Source: Sideroxydans sp.
GTDB taxonomy: Bacteria; Pseudomonadota; Gammaproteobacteria; Burkholderiales; Gallionellaceae
Length of the DNA stretch: 37,472 nucleotides
NCBI GenBank assembly: GCA_011620315.1
Contig: WOZO01000144.1
Location: forward strand, 1 to 37,472
Direction: 5' to 3'
Shown here: positions 9,740 to 16,106 of the stretch, piece after piece
How the letters are laid out: each line of letters starts with the position of its first letter
Position numbering within the stretch: the stretch's first letter is position 1
Made by a program: the position numbers and the translations under genes
The notes under the pieces: generated by a model
What the model saw: only the letters and a program-made list of their open reading frames with translations
Told to the model about the DNA's origin: nothing
The model's database searches: none

Positions 9740-9843
9740 GCCACAGAGAACACAGAGCACACAGAGATGGAAGGTTAAGGCCTTCAACGCGCCGCTCTGA
9801 TTGTTTATGCTGTTTTCTCTGTGACCTCTGTGTTCTCTGTGGC
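9740..9843. repeat. Inverted repeat (18-bp perfect arms) in prpC-acnD spacer
   Basis: The left arm GCCACAGAGAACACAGAG (9740-9757) and right arm CTCTGTGTTCTCTGTGGC (9826-9843) are perfect reverse complements. Further imperfect CACAGAGA/TCTCTGTG pairing lies inside them. I recall similar CACAGAGAACACAGAG palindromes as dispersed intergenic repeats in other proteobacteria, but have not verified this. In the prp transcript it would form a long hairpin between prpC and acnD, so it may affect mRNA stability or partial termination. Confidence 0.85.
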
Positions 9844-9860
9844 TAAATTGTTTTCAGGTT

Positions 9861-11009
9861 TTAACGCTTCTCGATCGGCACCCAAGTCAGATTCTCCGGC
9901 CCGACGTAGTTCGCACTGGGGCGGATGATCTTGCCGTCGGCGCGTTGTTCCATCACATGCGCGCCCCAGCCGGTGACGCGGGCGATCACGAACAGCGGCG
10001 TGAACATCTCGGTCGGTACGCCCATTTGGTTGTAGGACACGGCCGAGAACCAATCCAAATTCGGGAACATCTTCTTCAGGTCCCACATCACGCTCTCCAG
10101 CCGGTCTGCGATGTCGAACATCAGCGTGTTGCCGTTTTCCTCCGACAACTGCTTTGCCACATGCTTGATCACTTCGTTGCGCGGGTCGGAGATGGTGTAC
10201 ACCGGATGGCCGAAGCCGATGACGATCTCCTTGCGACCCACGCGTTCGCGGATGTCGGCCTCTGCTTCGTCCGCACTCTGGTAACGGCTCTGGATGCGGA
10301 ACGCTTCCTCGTTCGCACCGCCGTGCTTCTGGCCTCTGAGCGCACCGATCGCGCCGGTGATGCAGGAATAGATGTCGGAATTGGTGCCCGCGATCACGCG
10401 TGCGGTGAAGGTGGAAGCATTGAACTCATGCTCGGCGTAGAGGATGAGCGAGGTGTGCATCGCGCGCACCCACGAAGCCTTGGCCGGTTTGCCGTGCAGC
10501 AGATGCAGGAAGTGCCCGCCGATGGAATCGTCGTCGGTCTCGACCTCGATGCGTTTGCCGTGGTGGCTGAAGTGATACCAGTACACCAGCATGGAACCGA
10601 AGCTGGCCATCAGGCGGTCGAGGATCTGCTTGGTCTGTTGCGGATCGTGCGACGGGGATTCCTGTTCCAGCGTGCCCAGCACCGAGCACCCGGTGCGCAT
10701 CACATCCATCGGATGCGCACCGGGGGGGAGTGCTTCGAGTGTCTGTTTGACGGCCTGAGGCAGGCCGCGCAGTGTGCGCAGTCTTGCCTTGTATGCCGCG
10801 AGTTCGGTGGCGGTCGGCAGCGTGCCGTGGATCAGCAGGTGGGCGATCTCCTCGAACTCGGCCTGCTCGGCGAAATCGAGGATGTCGTAACCGCGATAGT
10901 GCAGATCGTTGCCGGTGCGGCCCACGGTGCACACCGCAGTGTTGCCCGCGACAGTGCCGGAGAGGGCGACGGATTTTTTCGGTTTGGGTAAGGTGGTCTC
11001 TTCGGTCAT
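9861..11009 (-). CDS. prpC: 2-methylcitrate synthase PrpC
   Basis: This 382-aa citrate-synthase-family enzyme condenses propionyl-CoA with oxaloacetate. Recognisable segments are [37 protein letters not shown] (catalytic His), [14 protein letters not shown] (second catalytic His) and the C-terminal [21 protein letters not shown]. The start was set at 11009, not the track start at 11102: this ATG has a GGGAG site seven bases upstream and gives the family start [18 protein letters not shown]. It lies 22 bp after prpB. The gene is intact and of the usual length for a methylcitrate synthase. Confidence 0.95.
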   Translation of the reverse strand: MTEETTLPKPKKSVALSGTVAGNTAVCTVGRTGNDLHYRGYDILDFAEQAEFEEIAHLLIHGTLPTATELAAYKARLRTLRGLPQAVKQTLEALPPGAHPMDVMRTGCSVLGTLEQESPSHDPQQTKQILDRLMASFGSMLVYWYHFSHHGKRIEVETDDDSIGGHFLHLLHGKPAKASWVRAMHTSLILYAEHEFNASTFTARVIAGTNSDIYSCITGAIGALRGQKHGGANEEAFRIQSRYQSADEAEADIRERVGRKEIVIGFGHPVYTISDPRNEVIKHVAKQLSEENGNTLMFDIADRLESVMWDLKKMFPNLDWFSAVSYNQMGVPTEMFTPLFVIARVTGWGAHVMEQRADGKIIRPSANYVGPENLTWVPIEKR

Positions 11010-11031
11010 CGCTTGCTCCCTTGCTGGATAA

Positions 11032-11925
11032 TCAATCTGCGCCCCTCTCGGCGAACAGGCGGTCGAGCTGCTGCTCGTAAGCGTGGTAGCCGAGATAGTC
11101 ATAAAGGTCCATGCGTGTCTGCATGGTCGGTACCACGCGTTGTTGTGTGCCGTCGCCGAGGATGTGCTGGTACACGTTCAGCGCGGCCTGGCTCATGGCG
11201 CGGAAGGCGGACAGCGGATACAGCACTAGTCCGATGCCCACGCCCGCCAGCTGCTCGGTGGTGAACAACGGTGTCGCGCCGAACTCGGTGATATTGGCCA
11301 GCACCGGCACCTTAACGGTCTTGGTGAATTCGGCGTATTGCTCCAAGGTGGTCATCGCTTCGGGGAAGATCATGTCGGCACCGGCTTCGGCGCAGGCTTG
11401 TGCTCGGTCGATGGCGGAACTCATGCCTTCCACGGCCAGCGCATCGGTACGCGCCATGATGACGAAGCTGTCGTCGGTGCGCGCATCCACTGCCGCCTTC
11501 ACGCGATCCACCATCTCTTGTTGGCTGACGATGGCTTTGTTCGGGCGGTGGCCGCAGCGCTTCTGCATCACCTGGTCCTCGATGTGGAAACCGGCTGCAC
11601 CGGCCTGCGCCACTTCGCGTGTGGCACGCGCGATGTTGAAAGCGCCGCCCCAGCCGGTGTCGATATCCACCAGCAGCGGCAGGTCGCTGGCGGCGGTGAT
11701 GCGGCGCGCGTCCTCGCACACGTCGTGCAGGGTGGTGATGCCGAGGTCGGGGATGCCGAGCGAAGAAGCCGCCACGCCGCCGCCGGAAAGGTATAGCGCC
11801 TTGTGCCCGCTTTTCTGCGCGAGGATGGCGCAATAGGCGGTGACCGTGCCGACCACTTGCAGGGGATGATTGTCTGCGACGGCTTGGCGCAGTTTTTGGC
11901 CGGGGGTAAGAATCGTCTGCTTCAT
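11032..11925 (-). CDS. prpB: 2-methylisocitrate lyase PrpB
   Basis: This 297-aa member of the isocitrate-lyase/PEP-mutase superfamily cleaves 2-methylisocitrate to pyruvate and succinate, the last step of the cycle. The catalytic loop [10 protein letters not shown], the metal-binding DIDTGWGG and the strand FHIEDQ are all present. The start ATG is preceded by GTGGAGAAAAAATA, an adequate ribosome-binding site. The gene is the first enzyme gene of the operon and follows gntR after a 67-bp spacer holding a strong hairpin. Length and residues match a functional enzyme. Confidence 0.96.
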   Translation of the reverse strand: MKQTILTPGQKLRQAVADNHPLQVVGTVTAYCAILAQKSGHKALYLSGGGVAASSLGIPDLGITTLHDVCEDARRITAASDLPLLVDIDTGWGGAFNIARATREVAQAGAAGFHIEDQVMQKRCGHRPNKAIVSQQEMVDRVKAAVDARTDDSFVIMARTDALAVEGMSSAIDRAQACAEAGADMIFPEAMTTLEQYAEFTKTVKVPVLANITEFGATPLFTTEQLAGVGIGLVLYPLSAFRAMSQAALNVYQHILGDGTQQRVVPTMQTRMDLYDYLGYHAYEQQLDRLFAERGAD

Positions 11926-11952
11926 TATTTTTTCTCCACTAAATTCAAAATC

Positions 11953-11982
11953 CCGTCATTCCCGCGCAGGCGGGAATGACGG
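11953..11982. repeat. 30-bp palindrome resembling neisserial dRS3, in gntR-prpB spacer
   Basis: The stem has 13 bp with a GCAG loop and is centred on ATTCCCGCGCAGGCGGGAAT. This fits the ATTCCC-N8-GGGAAT pattern described for Neisseria dRS3 repeats. It sits between the regulator gene and the first enzyme gene, so it could act as a transcript hairpin or partial terminator that sets the ratio of regulator to enzymes. No U-tract follows, so a classical terminator is unlikely. Confidence 0.85.
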
Positions 11983-11992
11983 CTAATTGAGG

Positions 11993-12673
11993 TCATGCGA
12001 CTTGCTCCTCTTTATCGATCATTTCGCTGATGCTGCGCCAGGCGCCCTGAATGTGGCGGCGCATCAAAAGTTCGGCCAGTTCGCCATCGCGGTTCGCCAG
12101 CGCTTCCACGATCTGGCGGTGCTGGTTCAGTGCGGGCTTGGTGCGTTGGGCGTTGCGGCTAGTGCGGTAGCGGCACATGCGCAGTAGCTGGTATTGCTCG
12201 CTGCCCAGCATGTCCATCAGCATCTGGTTGCGGCTGCCGCGCGCGATCTGGTAGTGAAAATCGAGGTCGCCTTCGCTCTGTGCGTAGACCTTGCCGCCTT
12301 GTTTGGCGATCTGCGTTTCGTGGCTGTCGAGCAGGGTGCCCAACTGGGCGATCTCATCGCTGCTCATCTGCGCGGCGGCGATGCGGCAGGCCATGCCTTC
12401 CAGTGCTTCGCGCACGGTGTACAGGTCGGAGAGTGTCTTGCGGTCCAGCACCACTACGCGCGCACCGGCGTTCGGGGTACGTTTCACCAGCCGCATGCCT
12501 TCCAGATGGCGCAATGCTTCGCGCAACGGGCCGCGTCCCATGCCGAAGCGCTCGGCCAGTTCGGCCTCGTTCAGTTTCTGTCCTTGCGCCAGTTCGCCGG
12601 TCACGATGCTCTGCGCCAGTTTGTGGGTGGCCAGATCGGACAAGGTGCCTGATGGCGGGTGGGGGATCAACAC
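11993..12673 (-). CDS. GntR/FadR-family (FCD) transcriptional regulator of the prp operon
   Basis: The N-terminal winged helix-turn-helix (LNEAELAERFGMGRGPLREALRHLEGMRLV) is followed by an FCD ligand-binding domain with helices such as LYTVREALEGMACRIAA and HRQIVEALANRDGELAE. It is the first gene of the prp operon and probably represses it until a methylcitrate-cycle metabolite is bound; this role is inferred from context. The track ATG at 12736 is probably too far upstream. A GTG at 12673 (CGGAG seven bases away) removes an atypical 21-residue leader. It also places the first operator-like palindrome outside the coding sequence. No other ATG fits the domain start, so the GTG start is likely but not proven. 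Confidence 0.85.
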   Translation of the reverse strand: MLIPHPPSGTLSDLATHKLAQSIVTGELAQGQKLNEAELAERFGMGRGPLREALRHLEGMRLVKRTPNAGARVVVLDRKTLSDLYTVREALEGMACRIAAAQMSSDEIAQLGTLLDSHETQIAKQGGKVYAQSEGDLDFHYQIARGSRNQMLMDMLGSEQYQLLRMCRYRTSRNAQRTKPALNQHRQIVEALANRDGELAELLMRRHIQGAWRSISEMIDKEEQVA

Positions 12674-12686
12674 TGGAAAACTCCGA

Positions 12687-12696
12687 TTGTCGACAA
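12687..12696. promoter_or_regulatory. Candidate GntR operator TTGTCGACAA (site 1)
   Basis: This is a perfect 10-bp palindrome just upstream of the proposed gntR GTG start. FadR/FCD regulators bind short palindromes of the TNGTNNACNA kind. Autoregulation is inferred. Confidence 0.6.
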
Positions 12697-12749
12697 AGTG
12701 GCCGAATGCTAGCACCAAAACATTGGCAAATAGCAAGAAAGTTTAGTTT

Positions 12750-12759
12750 ATGTCGACAA
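12750..12759. promoter_or_regulatory. Candidate GntR operator ATGTCGACAA (site 2)
   Basis: This near-perfect copy of site 1 has its centre 63 bp away, about six helical turns, so both sites would face the same side of the DNA. A weaker third copy (TTGTCGACTA) lies at 12856-12865, over the folA stop region. Confidence 0.55.
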
Positions 12760-12813
12760 AGATGGTTTTACTGTTTGGGCCGGATGCGGATAAATGGTTG
12801 AAAGATAGGGGCG

Positions 12814-12845
12814 AAAACAAAACGGCCCGCATGAGGCGGGCCGTT
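12814..12845 (-). terminator. Rho-independent terminator after folA
   Basis: On the minus strand a hairpin of AACGGCCCGC paired with GCGGGCCGTT and a 5-nt loop is followed directly by TTTTGTTTTC. It lies 18 bp past the folA stop and would end the thyA-folA transcript before the prp regulatory region. Confidence 0.88.
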
Positions 12846-12862
12846 GCAGGAAAGATTGTCGA

Positions 12863-13396
12863 CTATCGCCGCCGGTAGGTGACGAAGTGGTATTGCAGTG
12901 CCTGCGGTTCGCTCTGGCTGCGCACCTCGCGGGCGACTTCCTGCCATGCGTTCTGATCGAACGCGGGGAAGTGCGCATCGCCGTCCACGTCCTGCCGGAT
13001 CTCGGTGATGTACAAGGTGTCCGCCAGCGGCAATGCCTGTGCGTAGATATCCGCGCCGCCGACGATGAATATCTCCTCATCATCTTTGCTGGCGGTGATG
13101 GCTTCCTGCAGCGAGTGCGCGACGAGACATCCTTCCACTTTCAGCGCGGCATTGCGCGTGACGATCACCGTGGTGCGCCCCGGCAACGGTTTGCCGATGG
13201 AATCGAAAGTCTTGCGCCCCATGATCATGTGATGCCCCATGGTCAGCGCCTTGAAGTGCTTGAGGTCTTCCGGGCAGCGCCAGGGCAGGGTGTTGTTCGC
13301 GCCGATGGTGCGGTTCTGCGCCATGGCGACGATCAGGGAAAGGCGGGATTCTGGATTCTGGATTCTGGATTCTGGTGGGGGCGCCGATGGACTCAT
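12863..13396 (-). CDS. folA: Dihydrofolate reductase with repeat-encoded N-terminal extension
   Basis: This 177-aa DHFR reduces dihydrofolate with NADPH and works with the neighbouring ThyA. The core SLIVAMAQNRTIGANNTLPWRCPEDLKHFK is present, with catalytic Trp/Asp-region residues. So are MIMGRKTFDSIGKPLPGR and the nucleotide segment EEIFIVGGADIYAQAL. The first ~19 residues (MSPSAPPPESRIQNPESRL) are not family-like: four copies of a 7-bp repeat (CAGAATC on this strand) encode part of them. No ATG, GTG or TTG sits where a normal DHFR would start, so the extension probably supplies the start. That start is 2 nt after the stop of the four-helix gene, suggesting coupled translation. The gene is otherwise full length. 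Confidence 0.92.
   Translation of the reverse strand: MSPSAPPPESRIQNPESRLSLIVAMAQNRTIGANNTLPWRCPEDLKHFKALTMGHHMIMGRKTFDSIGKPLPGRTTVIVTRNAALKVEGCLVAHSLQEAITASKDDEEIFIVGGADIYAQALPLADTLYITEIRQDVDGDAHFPAFDQNAWQEVAREVRSQSEPQALQYHFVTYRRR
13346..13375. repeat. Heptad array (GGATTCT)x4, left end of cassette
   Basis: Four perfect 7-bp units occupy 13346-13373, followed by a further GG. They lie inside the 5' end of the folA coding sequence. They are the reverse complement of the AGAATCC-type array at 13769-13796 on the other side of the four-helix gene. Confidence 0.95.
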
Positions 13397-13398
13397 GG

Positions 13399-13758
13399 TT
13401 ATTCTTCTTTTGTTGATAGAGAGCGGATCAGTCCGTTCAGCATCTTGCCGATTGCATTGGTTTTGGAAATCAAATCCGAAAGGCTATCTGAGCCAATAAG
13501 TTCTAGCCTGGCTGAAATTTGCAGTTGGGTTTCCACTTCCATCAGCGAGCCGTGAGCAATAGAAAGATGATTCAGATATGCACCAGTTGATTTACGCCCA
13601 TGCCCCTCTGCAATGTTTGATGGAATGGAAACAGCAGCACGTCGAATTTGGGAGGTGAGTCCGAATCGCTCGTCAGTTGGAAAAGTGCCGGTCACTTTGT
13701 AGATATTAGTGACCAGCTCCATCGCCTTCTGCCAAACAACCAACTCATAATATTTCAT
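13399..13758 (-). CDS. Four-helix-bundle protein (23S rRNA intervening-sequence/bAvd-like family)
   Basis: This 119-aa protein has the family hallmarks: YYELVVWQKAMELVTNIYKVT at the start, FPTDERFGLTSQIRRAAVSIPSNIAEG in the middle and an amphipathic helical C-terminus. The family was first described in intervening sequences of 23S rRNA and is related to the accessory protein Avd of diversity-generating retroelements. Its biochemical role is not established, and nucleic-acid binding is suspected. Here it sits between thyA and folA, in the same direction, bounded by inverted heptad arrays. Its stop is 2 nt before the folA start. A G-rich stretch precedes the ATG at the usual ribosome-binding-site position. 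Confidence 0.9.
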   Translation of the reverse strand: MKYYELVVWQKAMELVTNIYKVTGTFPTDERFGLTSQIRRAAVSIPSNIAEGHGRKSTGAYLNHLSIAHGSLMEVETQLQISARLELIGSDSLSDLISKTNAIGKMLNGLIRSLSTKEE

Positions 13759-13768
13759 CGCGCCCCCC

Positions 13769-13796
13769 TGAATCCAGAATCCTTGATCCTGAATCC
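13769..13796. repeat. Heptad array (NNRATCC)x4, right end of cassette
   Basis: The units TGAATCC, AGAATCC, TTGATCC and TGAATCC are consecutive. The last C is also part of the thyA TAG stop codon (read on the minus strand). Confidence 0.9.
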
Positions 13797-14590
13797 TAGA
13801 CAGCCACCGGCGCCTTGATGGCCGGATGCGGGTCGTAGCCTTCCAGTGTGAAGTCCTCGAACGTGAAACCGAAGATGTCTTTAACGTCGGGATTGATCTT
13901 CATCGTCGGCAACGCGCGCGGTTCGCGCGACAGTTGCAGCGCGGTCTGTTCCATATGGTTGGAATAGAGGTGCGCATCGCCGAAGGTGTGCACGAAGTCG
14001 CCGTACTCCAGCCCGCACACCTGCGCCATCATCATGGTCAGCAGTGCATAGCTCGCGATGTTGAACGGCACGCCGAGGAAGATGTCGGCGCTGCGCTGGT
14101 AGAGCTGGCAGGAGAGCTTGCCGTCGGCCACATAGAACTGGAAGAAGGCGTGGCAGGGTGCCAGCGCCATCTTGTCCAACTCACCCACGTTCCAGGCCGA
14201 GACGATGATGCGGCGCGAATCAGGATTGGTCTTGAGCTGCTCGACCGCGATCTTGATCTGGTCGATCACGCGGCCATCGACAGTCTCCCACGAGCGCCAC
14301 TGCTTGCCGTACACCGGGCCGAGGTTGCCTTTCTCATCCGCCCATTCGTCCCAGATCGAAACACCGTTGTCCTTGAGATATTTGGTGTTGGTGCTGCCCT
14401 GCAGGAACCACAGCAATTCATGCACGATGGACTTCAGGTGGCACTTCTTGGTGGTGACCAGCGGAAAGCCCTGCGAGAGGTCGAAGCGCATCTGGTAACC
14501 GAACACACTGGTGGTGCCGGTGCCGGTGCGGTCGGATTTGGTAGTGCCGTGGTCCAGCACGTGTTGCATCAAGTCGAGGTATTGGCGCAT
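13796..14590 (-). CDS. thyA: Thymidylate synthase
   Basis: This 264-aa enzyme has the classical ThyA length and methylates dUMP to dTMP using methylene-tetrahydrofolate. Family motifs are [15 protein letters not shown] at the N-terminus, the catalytic Cys in [12 protein letters not shown], phosphate-binding [32 protein letters not shown] and the C-terminal [10 protein letters not shown]. The track ORF starts at 14914 and would add a 108-aa leader unlike any ThyA, so the ATG at 14590 is chosen. Dihydrofolate made here is recycled by FolA, two genes downstream in the same direction. The stop codon overlaps the first heptad of the cassette. Confidence 0.97.
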   Translation of the reverse strand: MRQYLDLMQHVLDHGTTKSDRTGTGTTSVFGYQMRFDLSQGFPLVTTKKCHLKSIVHELLWFLQGSTNTKYLKDNGVSIWDEWADEKGNLGPVYGKQWRSWETVDGRVIDQIKIAVEQLKTNPDSRRIIVSAWNVGELDKMALAPCHAFFQFYVADGKLSCQLYQRSADIFLGVPFNIASYALLTMMMAQVCGLEYGDFVHTFGDAHLYSNHMEQTALQLSREPRALPTMKINPDVKDIFGFTFEDFTLEGYDPHPAIKAPVAV

Positions 14591-14793
14591 GGGGTAGCTC
14601 TTGTCATCACTGCATGGAGTACAAATCGGAGCGCGAATCCTAGCATAACTGTCCCTTGCTTTCGTTTCGGTATATTTCGTCGCAAGGGCGGTAATGATGC
14701 GCATGGTCGCCAACCTCTCAAAGCCAAACTGCTCGTTTTCCGCAAATGTTTCGAGTGCCTTTGCAGGTATATCACTGCGCAATCTAGAACTCT

Positions 14794-14812
14794 GGTACTT
14801 CTCGGTTACGAA
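14794..14812 (+). repeat. 19-bp repeat, copy A (GGTACTTCTCGGTTACGAA)
   Basis: This copy matches copy B at 15734-15752 in 17 of 19 positions. It lies 68 bp upstream of the GTG start of the first island gene; copy B lies 65 bp upstream of the second gene's start. That suggests a shared promoter element, operator or recombination site. Confidence 0.7.
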
Positions 14813-14880
14813 CGGCTGTATGAAACGGCAAGGTGCGAACCATTGATGCAGGGCGCATCTTAACCAAGAAAGGAAATGCC

Positions 14881-15693
14881 GTGAGCAAGCAAGCCAACAC
14901 CACAGTTGCCGCAAAAACCACCTACGAAGGCACTGTCATCACGCGAGCAATTGCTCGTGCTGGGAATAATCCCCATCTCAAGGGGCACGTTCACGAAATC
15001 CTGACCAAGGATGCCATGAACCTCAAGGATGTCTTTAGGGGGCAACATACCGAACTGACTAAAAGCACAACAGCCAAGGTGGTTGATTTGGTCACCACCA
15101 AGGGCGGGAAAGTCGTCGGACGCATTCAGGTGAAAGACACGCTCTCTCCAAGCGGAATCAACAAGCTTGTTCGCCAAGTTGCTGATGGGAAGTACCGAAC
15201 CACAAAACTGGTTGGCACCGAAGAGACCACCAAGCTGGTGAACGCGGCCTTCAAGAAGGCAGGATTAAGCAAGCGGATGGTCAGTTCCGGCACATCGTCC
15301 AACACGACTACGACCCTTGCGCAACGTGCGGGAGCAAGTGGCTCTGGCACGCTGGGATGTGCCGTCGGACAGGCTGCCAAATCTGGCGGGGCTGTTGGTG
15401 CCGCAGTAGGGGCTGGTATTGAAGTGGTCGGCGGTATTGTTGATCTGACGAATGGCAAGCGTGACGCTGGAGAGGTTGCAGTTGCGGTAGCAAAAGCCGG
15501 AGCCAAGGGATACGCCACAGGGGCGTCGGCAGGCGCAGCAGCAACAGTCGGAGGCGCGCTGGCAGCAGAAGGATTGGTCGTAATTGGAGCCGGAGCAACG
15601 TTCACAACGGTTGCCACATTTGCTGCGCCAGTAGTGGCTGCCGTGGCAGTCGGCTATGTGGTTTCGGAAGTATGGGGTTGGCTGTTCGACTAA
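14881..15693 (+). CDS. Hypothetical protein: possible PD-(D/E)XK-like N-terminus plus glycine-zipper C-terminus
   Basis: The product is 270 aa from a GTG start preceded by AAGAAAGGAAATGCC; the track start at 14833 lacks such a site. I do not recognise a named family. The N-terminal 120 residues contain [14 protein letters not shown] (Glu39), [23 protein letters not shown] (Asp69 and Gln83-X-Lys85) and [14 protein letters not shown]. This spacing is what a PD-(D/E)XK nuclease-fold core with a QXK motif would look like; it is an inference, not a proven match. Residues ~150-270 are Gly/Ala-rich with several hydrophobic stretches, ending [13 protein letters not shown]. They could insert into a membrane or pack as a glycine zipper. 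A toxin or mobile-element protein is possible. The next gene has a similar C-terminus. Confidence 0.7.
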   Translation: MSKQANTTVAAKTTYEGTVITRAIARAGNNPHLKGHVHEILTKDAMNLKDVFRGQHTELTKSTTAKVVDLVTTKGGKVVGRIQVKDTLSPSGINKLVRQVADGKYRTTKLVGTEETTKLVNAAFKKAGLSKRMVSSGTSSNTTTTLAQRAGASGSGTLGCAVGQAAKSGGAVGAAVGAGIEVVGGIVDLTNGKRDAGEVAVAVAKAGAKGYATGASAGAAATVGGALAAEGLVVIGAGATFTTVATFAAPVVAAVAVGYVVSEVWGWLFD

Positions 15694-15733
15694 TGGCTTT
15701 ATCGATGCTTCCGCAGATGTAAACGTAGTGTCG

Positions 15734-15752
15734 GGTAGTTCTCGGTTACTAA
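15734..15752 (+). repeat. 19-bp repeat, copy B (GGTAGTTCTCGGTTACTAA)
   Basis: This is a direct repeat of copy A at 14794-14812, differing at two positions. A shorter 10-bp inverted match, TAACCGAGAA, lies at 16046-16055 ahead of the LOTUS gene. Confidence 0.7.
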
Positions 15753-15817
15753 ATTCATCCCAGCCAGTCACAATTCACTCATCGACACATCGGATGTCGC
15801 AACCAAAGGAGAAGCAG

Positions 15818-16018
15818 ATGAACACGAAAGACAACAACACGAAAACCGTCGCAAGTACAATCGGCGGCGTAACGGCAGCAAGTGGTTTGGCTGCAATCGG
15901 CACCGGCGAGGCAAGCATTGTCGCAGCACCTGCTGCAGTACCGTTGGTCGTTGTATTTGGGGCCGGGTACATTGCGGGGTGTGCGGTATCGAAAGCGTGG
16001 GATTGGTTGGTAGATTAG
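15818..16018 (+). CDS. Small glycine-zipper hydrophobic protein (66 aa)
   Basis: This short gene is hidden inside a longer track ORF. The ATG at 15818 has an excellent AAAGGAG site with six-base spacing. The product begins with a polar segment MNTKDNNTKTVAST. It continues with one long Gly/Ala/Val-rich hydrophobic region (GGVTAASGLAAIGTGEAS...VPLVVVFGAGYIAG) and ends SKAWDWLVD. The end resembles the end of the preceding 270-aa protein (SEVWGWLFD), so the two share a C-terminal module. A bacteriocin-like, holin-like or immunity/partner role is conceivable, but the sequence shows only a small membrane-prone protein. Confidence 0.7.
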   Translation: MNTKDNNTKTVASTIGGVTAASGLAAIGTGEASIVAAPAAVPLVVVFGAGYIAGCAVSKAWDWLVD

Positions 16019-16045
16019 ATTCCCCCCCCATCCTGTATTCGGCTA

Positions 16046-16055
16046 TAACCGAGAA
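16046..16055 (-). repeat. 10-bp inverted copy of the island repeat core (TAACCGAGAA)
   Basis: This is the reverse complement of TTCTCGGTTA, the core of copies A and B. It lies 51 bp before the LOTUS-DUF3825 start. Being only 10 bp, it could be chance. Confidence 0.35.
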
Positions 16056-16106
16056 ACCATAGTTTTTACTTATCGGCGCATTAAGTGCCACAAATGGGAG
16101 ATTAAA

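Larger units (their letters stand above)
13346..13796 (-). mobile_element. 451-bp cassette with inverted heptad-array ends carrying a four-helix-bundle gene
   Basis: Each end has four 7-bp units: GGATTCT x4 on the left, and TGAATCC, AGAATCC, TTGATCC, TGAATCC on the right, in inverted orientation. Between them is a single gene for a four-helix-bundle protein. The cassette starts within the thyA stop codon and ends inside the folA N-terminal codons, so it looks inserted between two genes that are often adjacent. No transposase is present. Calling it mobile is inference from architecture and from the second, gene-less copy in lpdA. Confidence 0.55.

Noticed and set aside
14591-14914. 108-aa N-terminal extension of ThyA in the track
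   Set aside because: ThyA is complete at 264 aa from 14590; the leader has no family counterpart and contains the 19-bp island repeat.
14794-15760. Possible integron attC sites around the island genes
   Set aside because: The repeats do not fit the RYYYAAC/GTTRRRY core pair, no long imperfect palindrome spans them, and no integrase gene is present.
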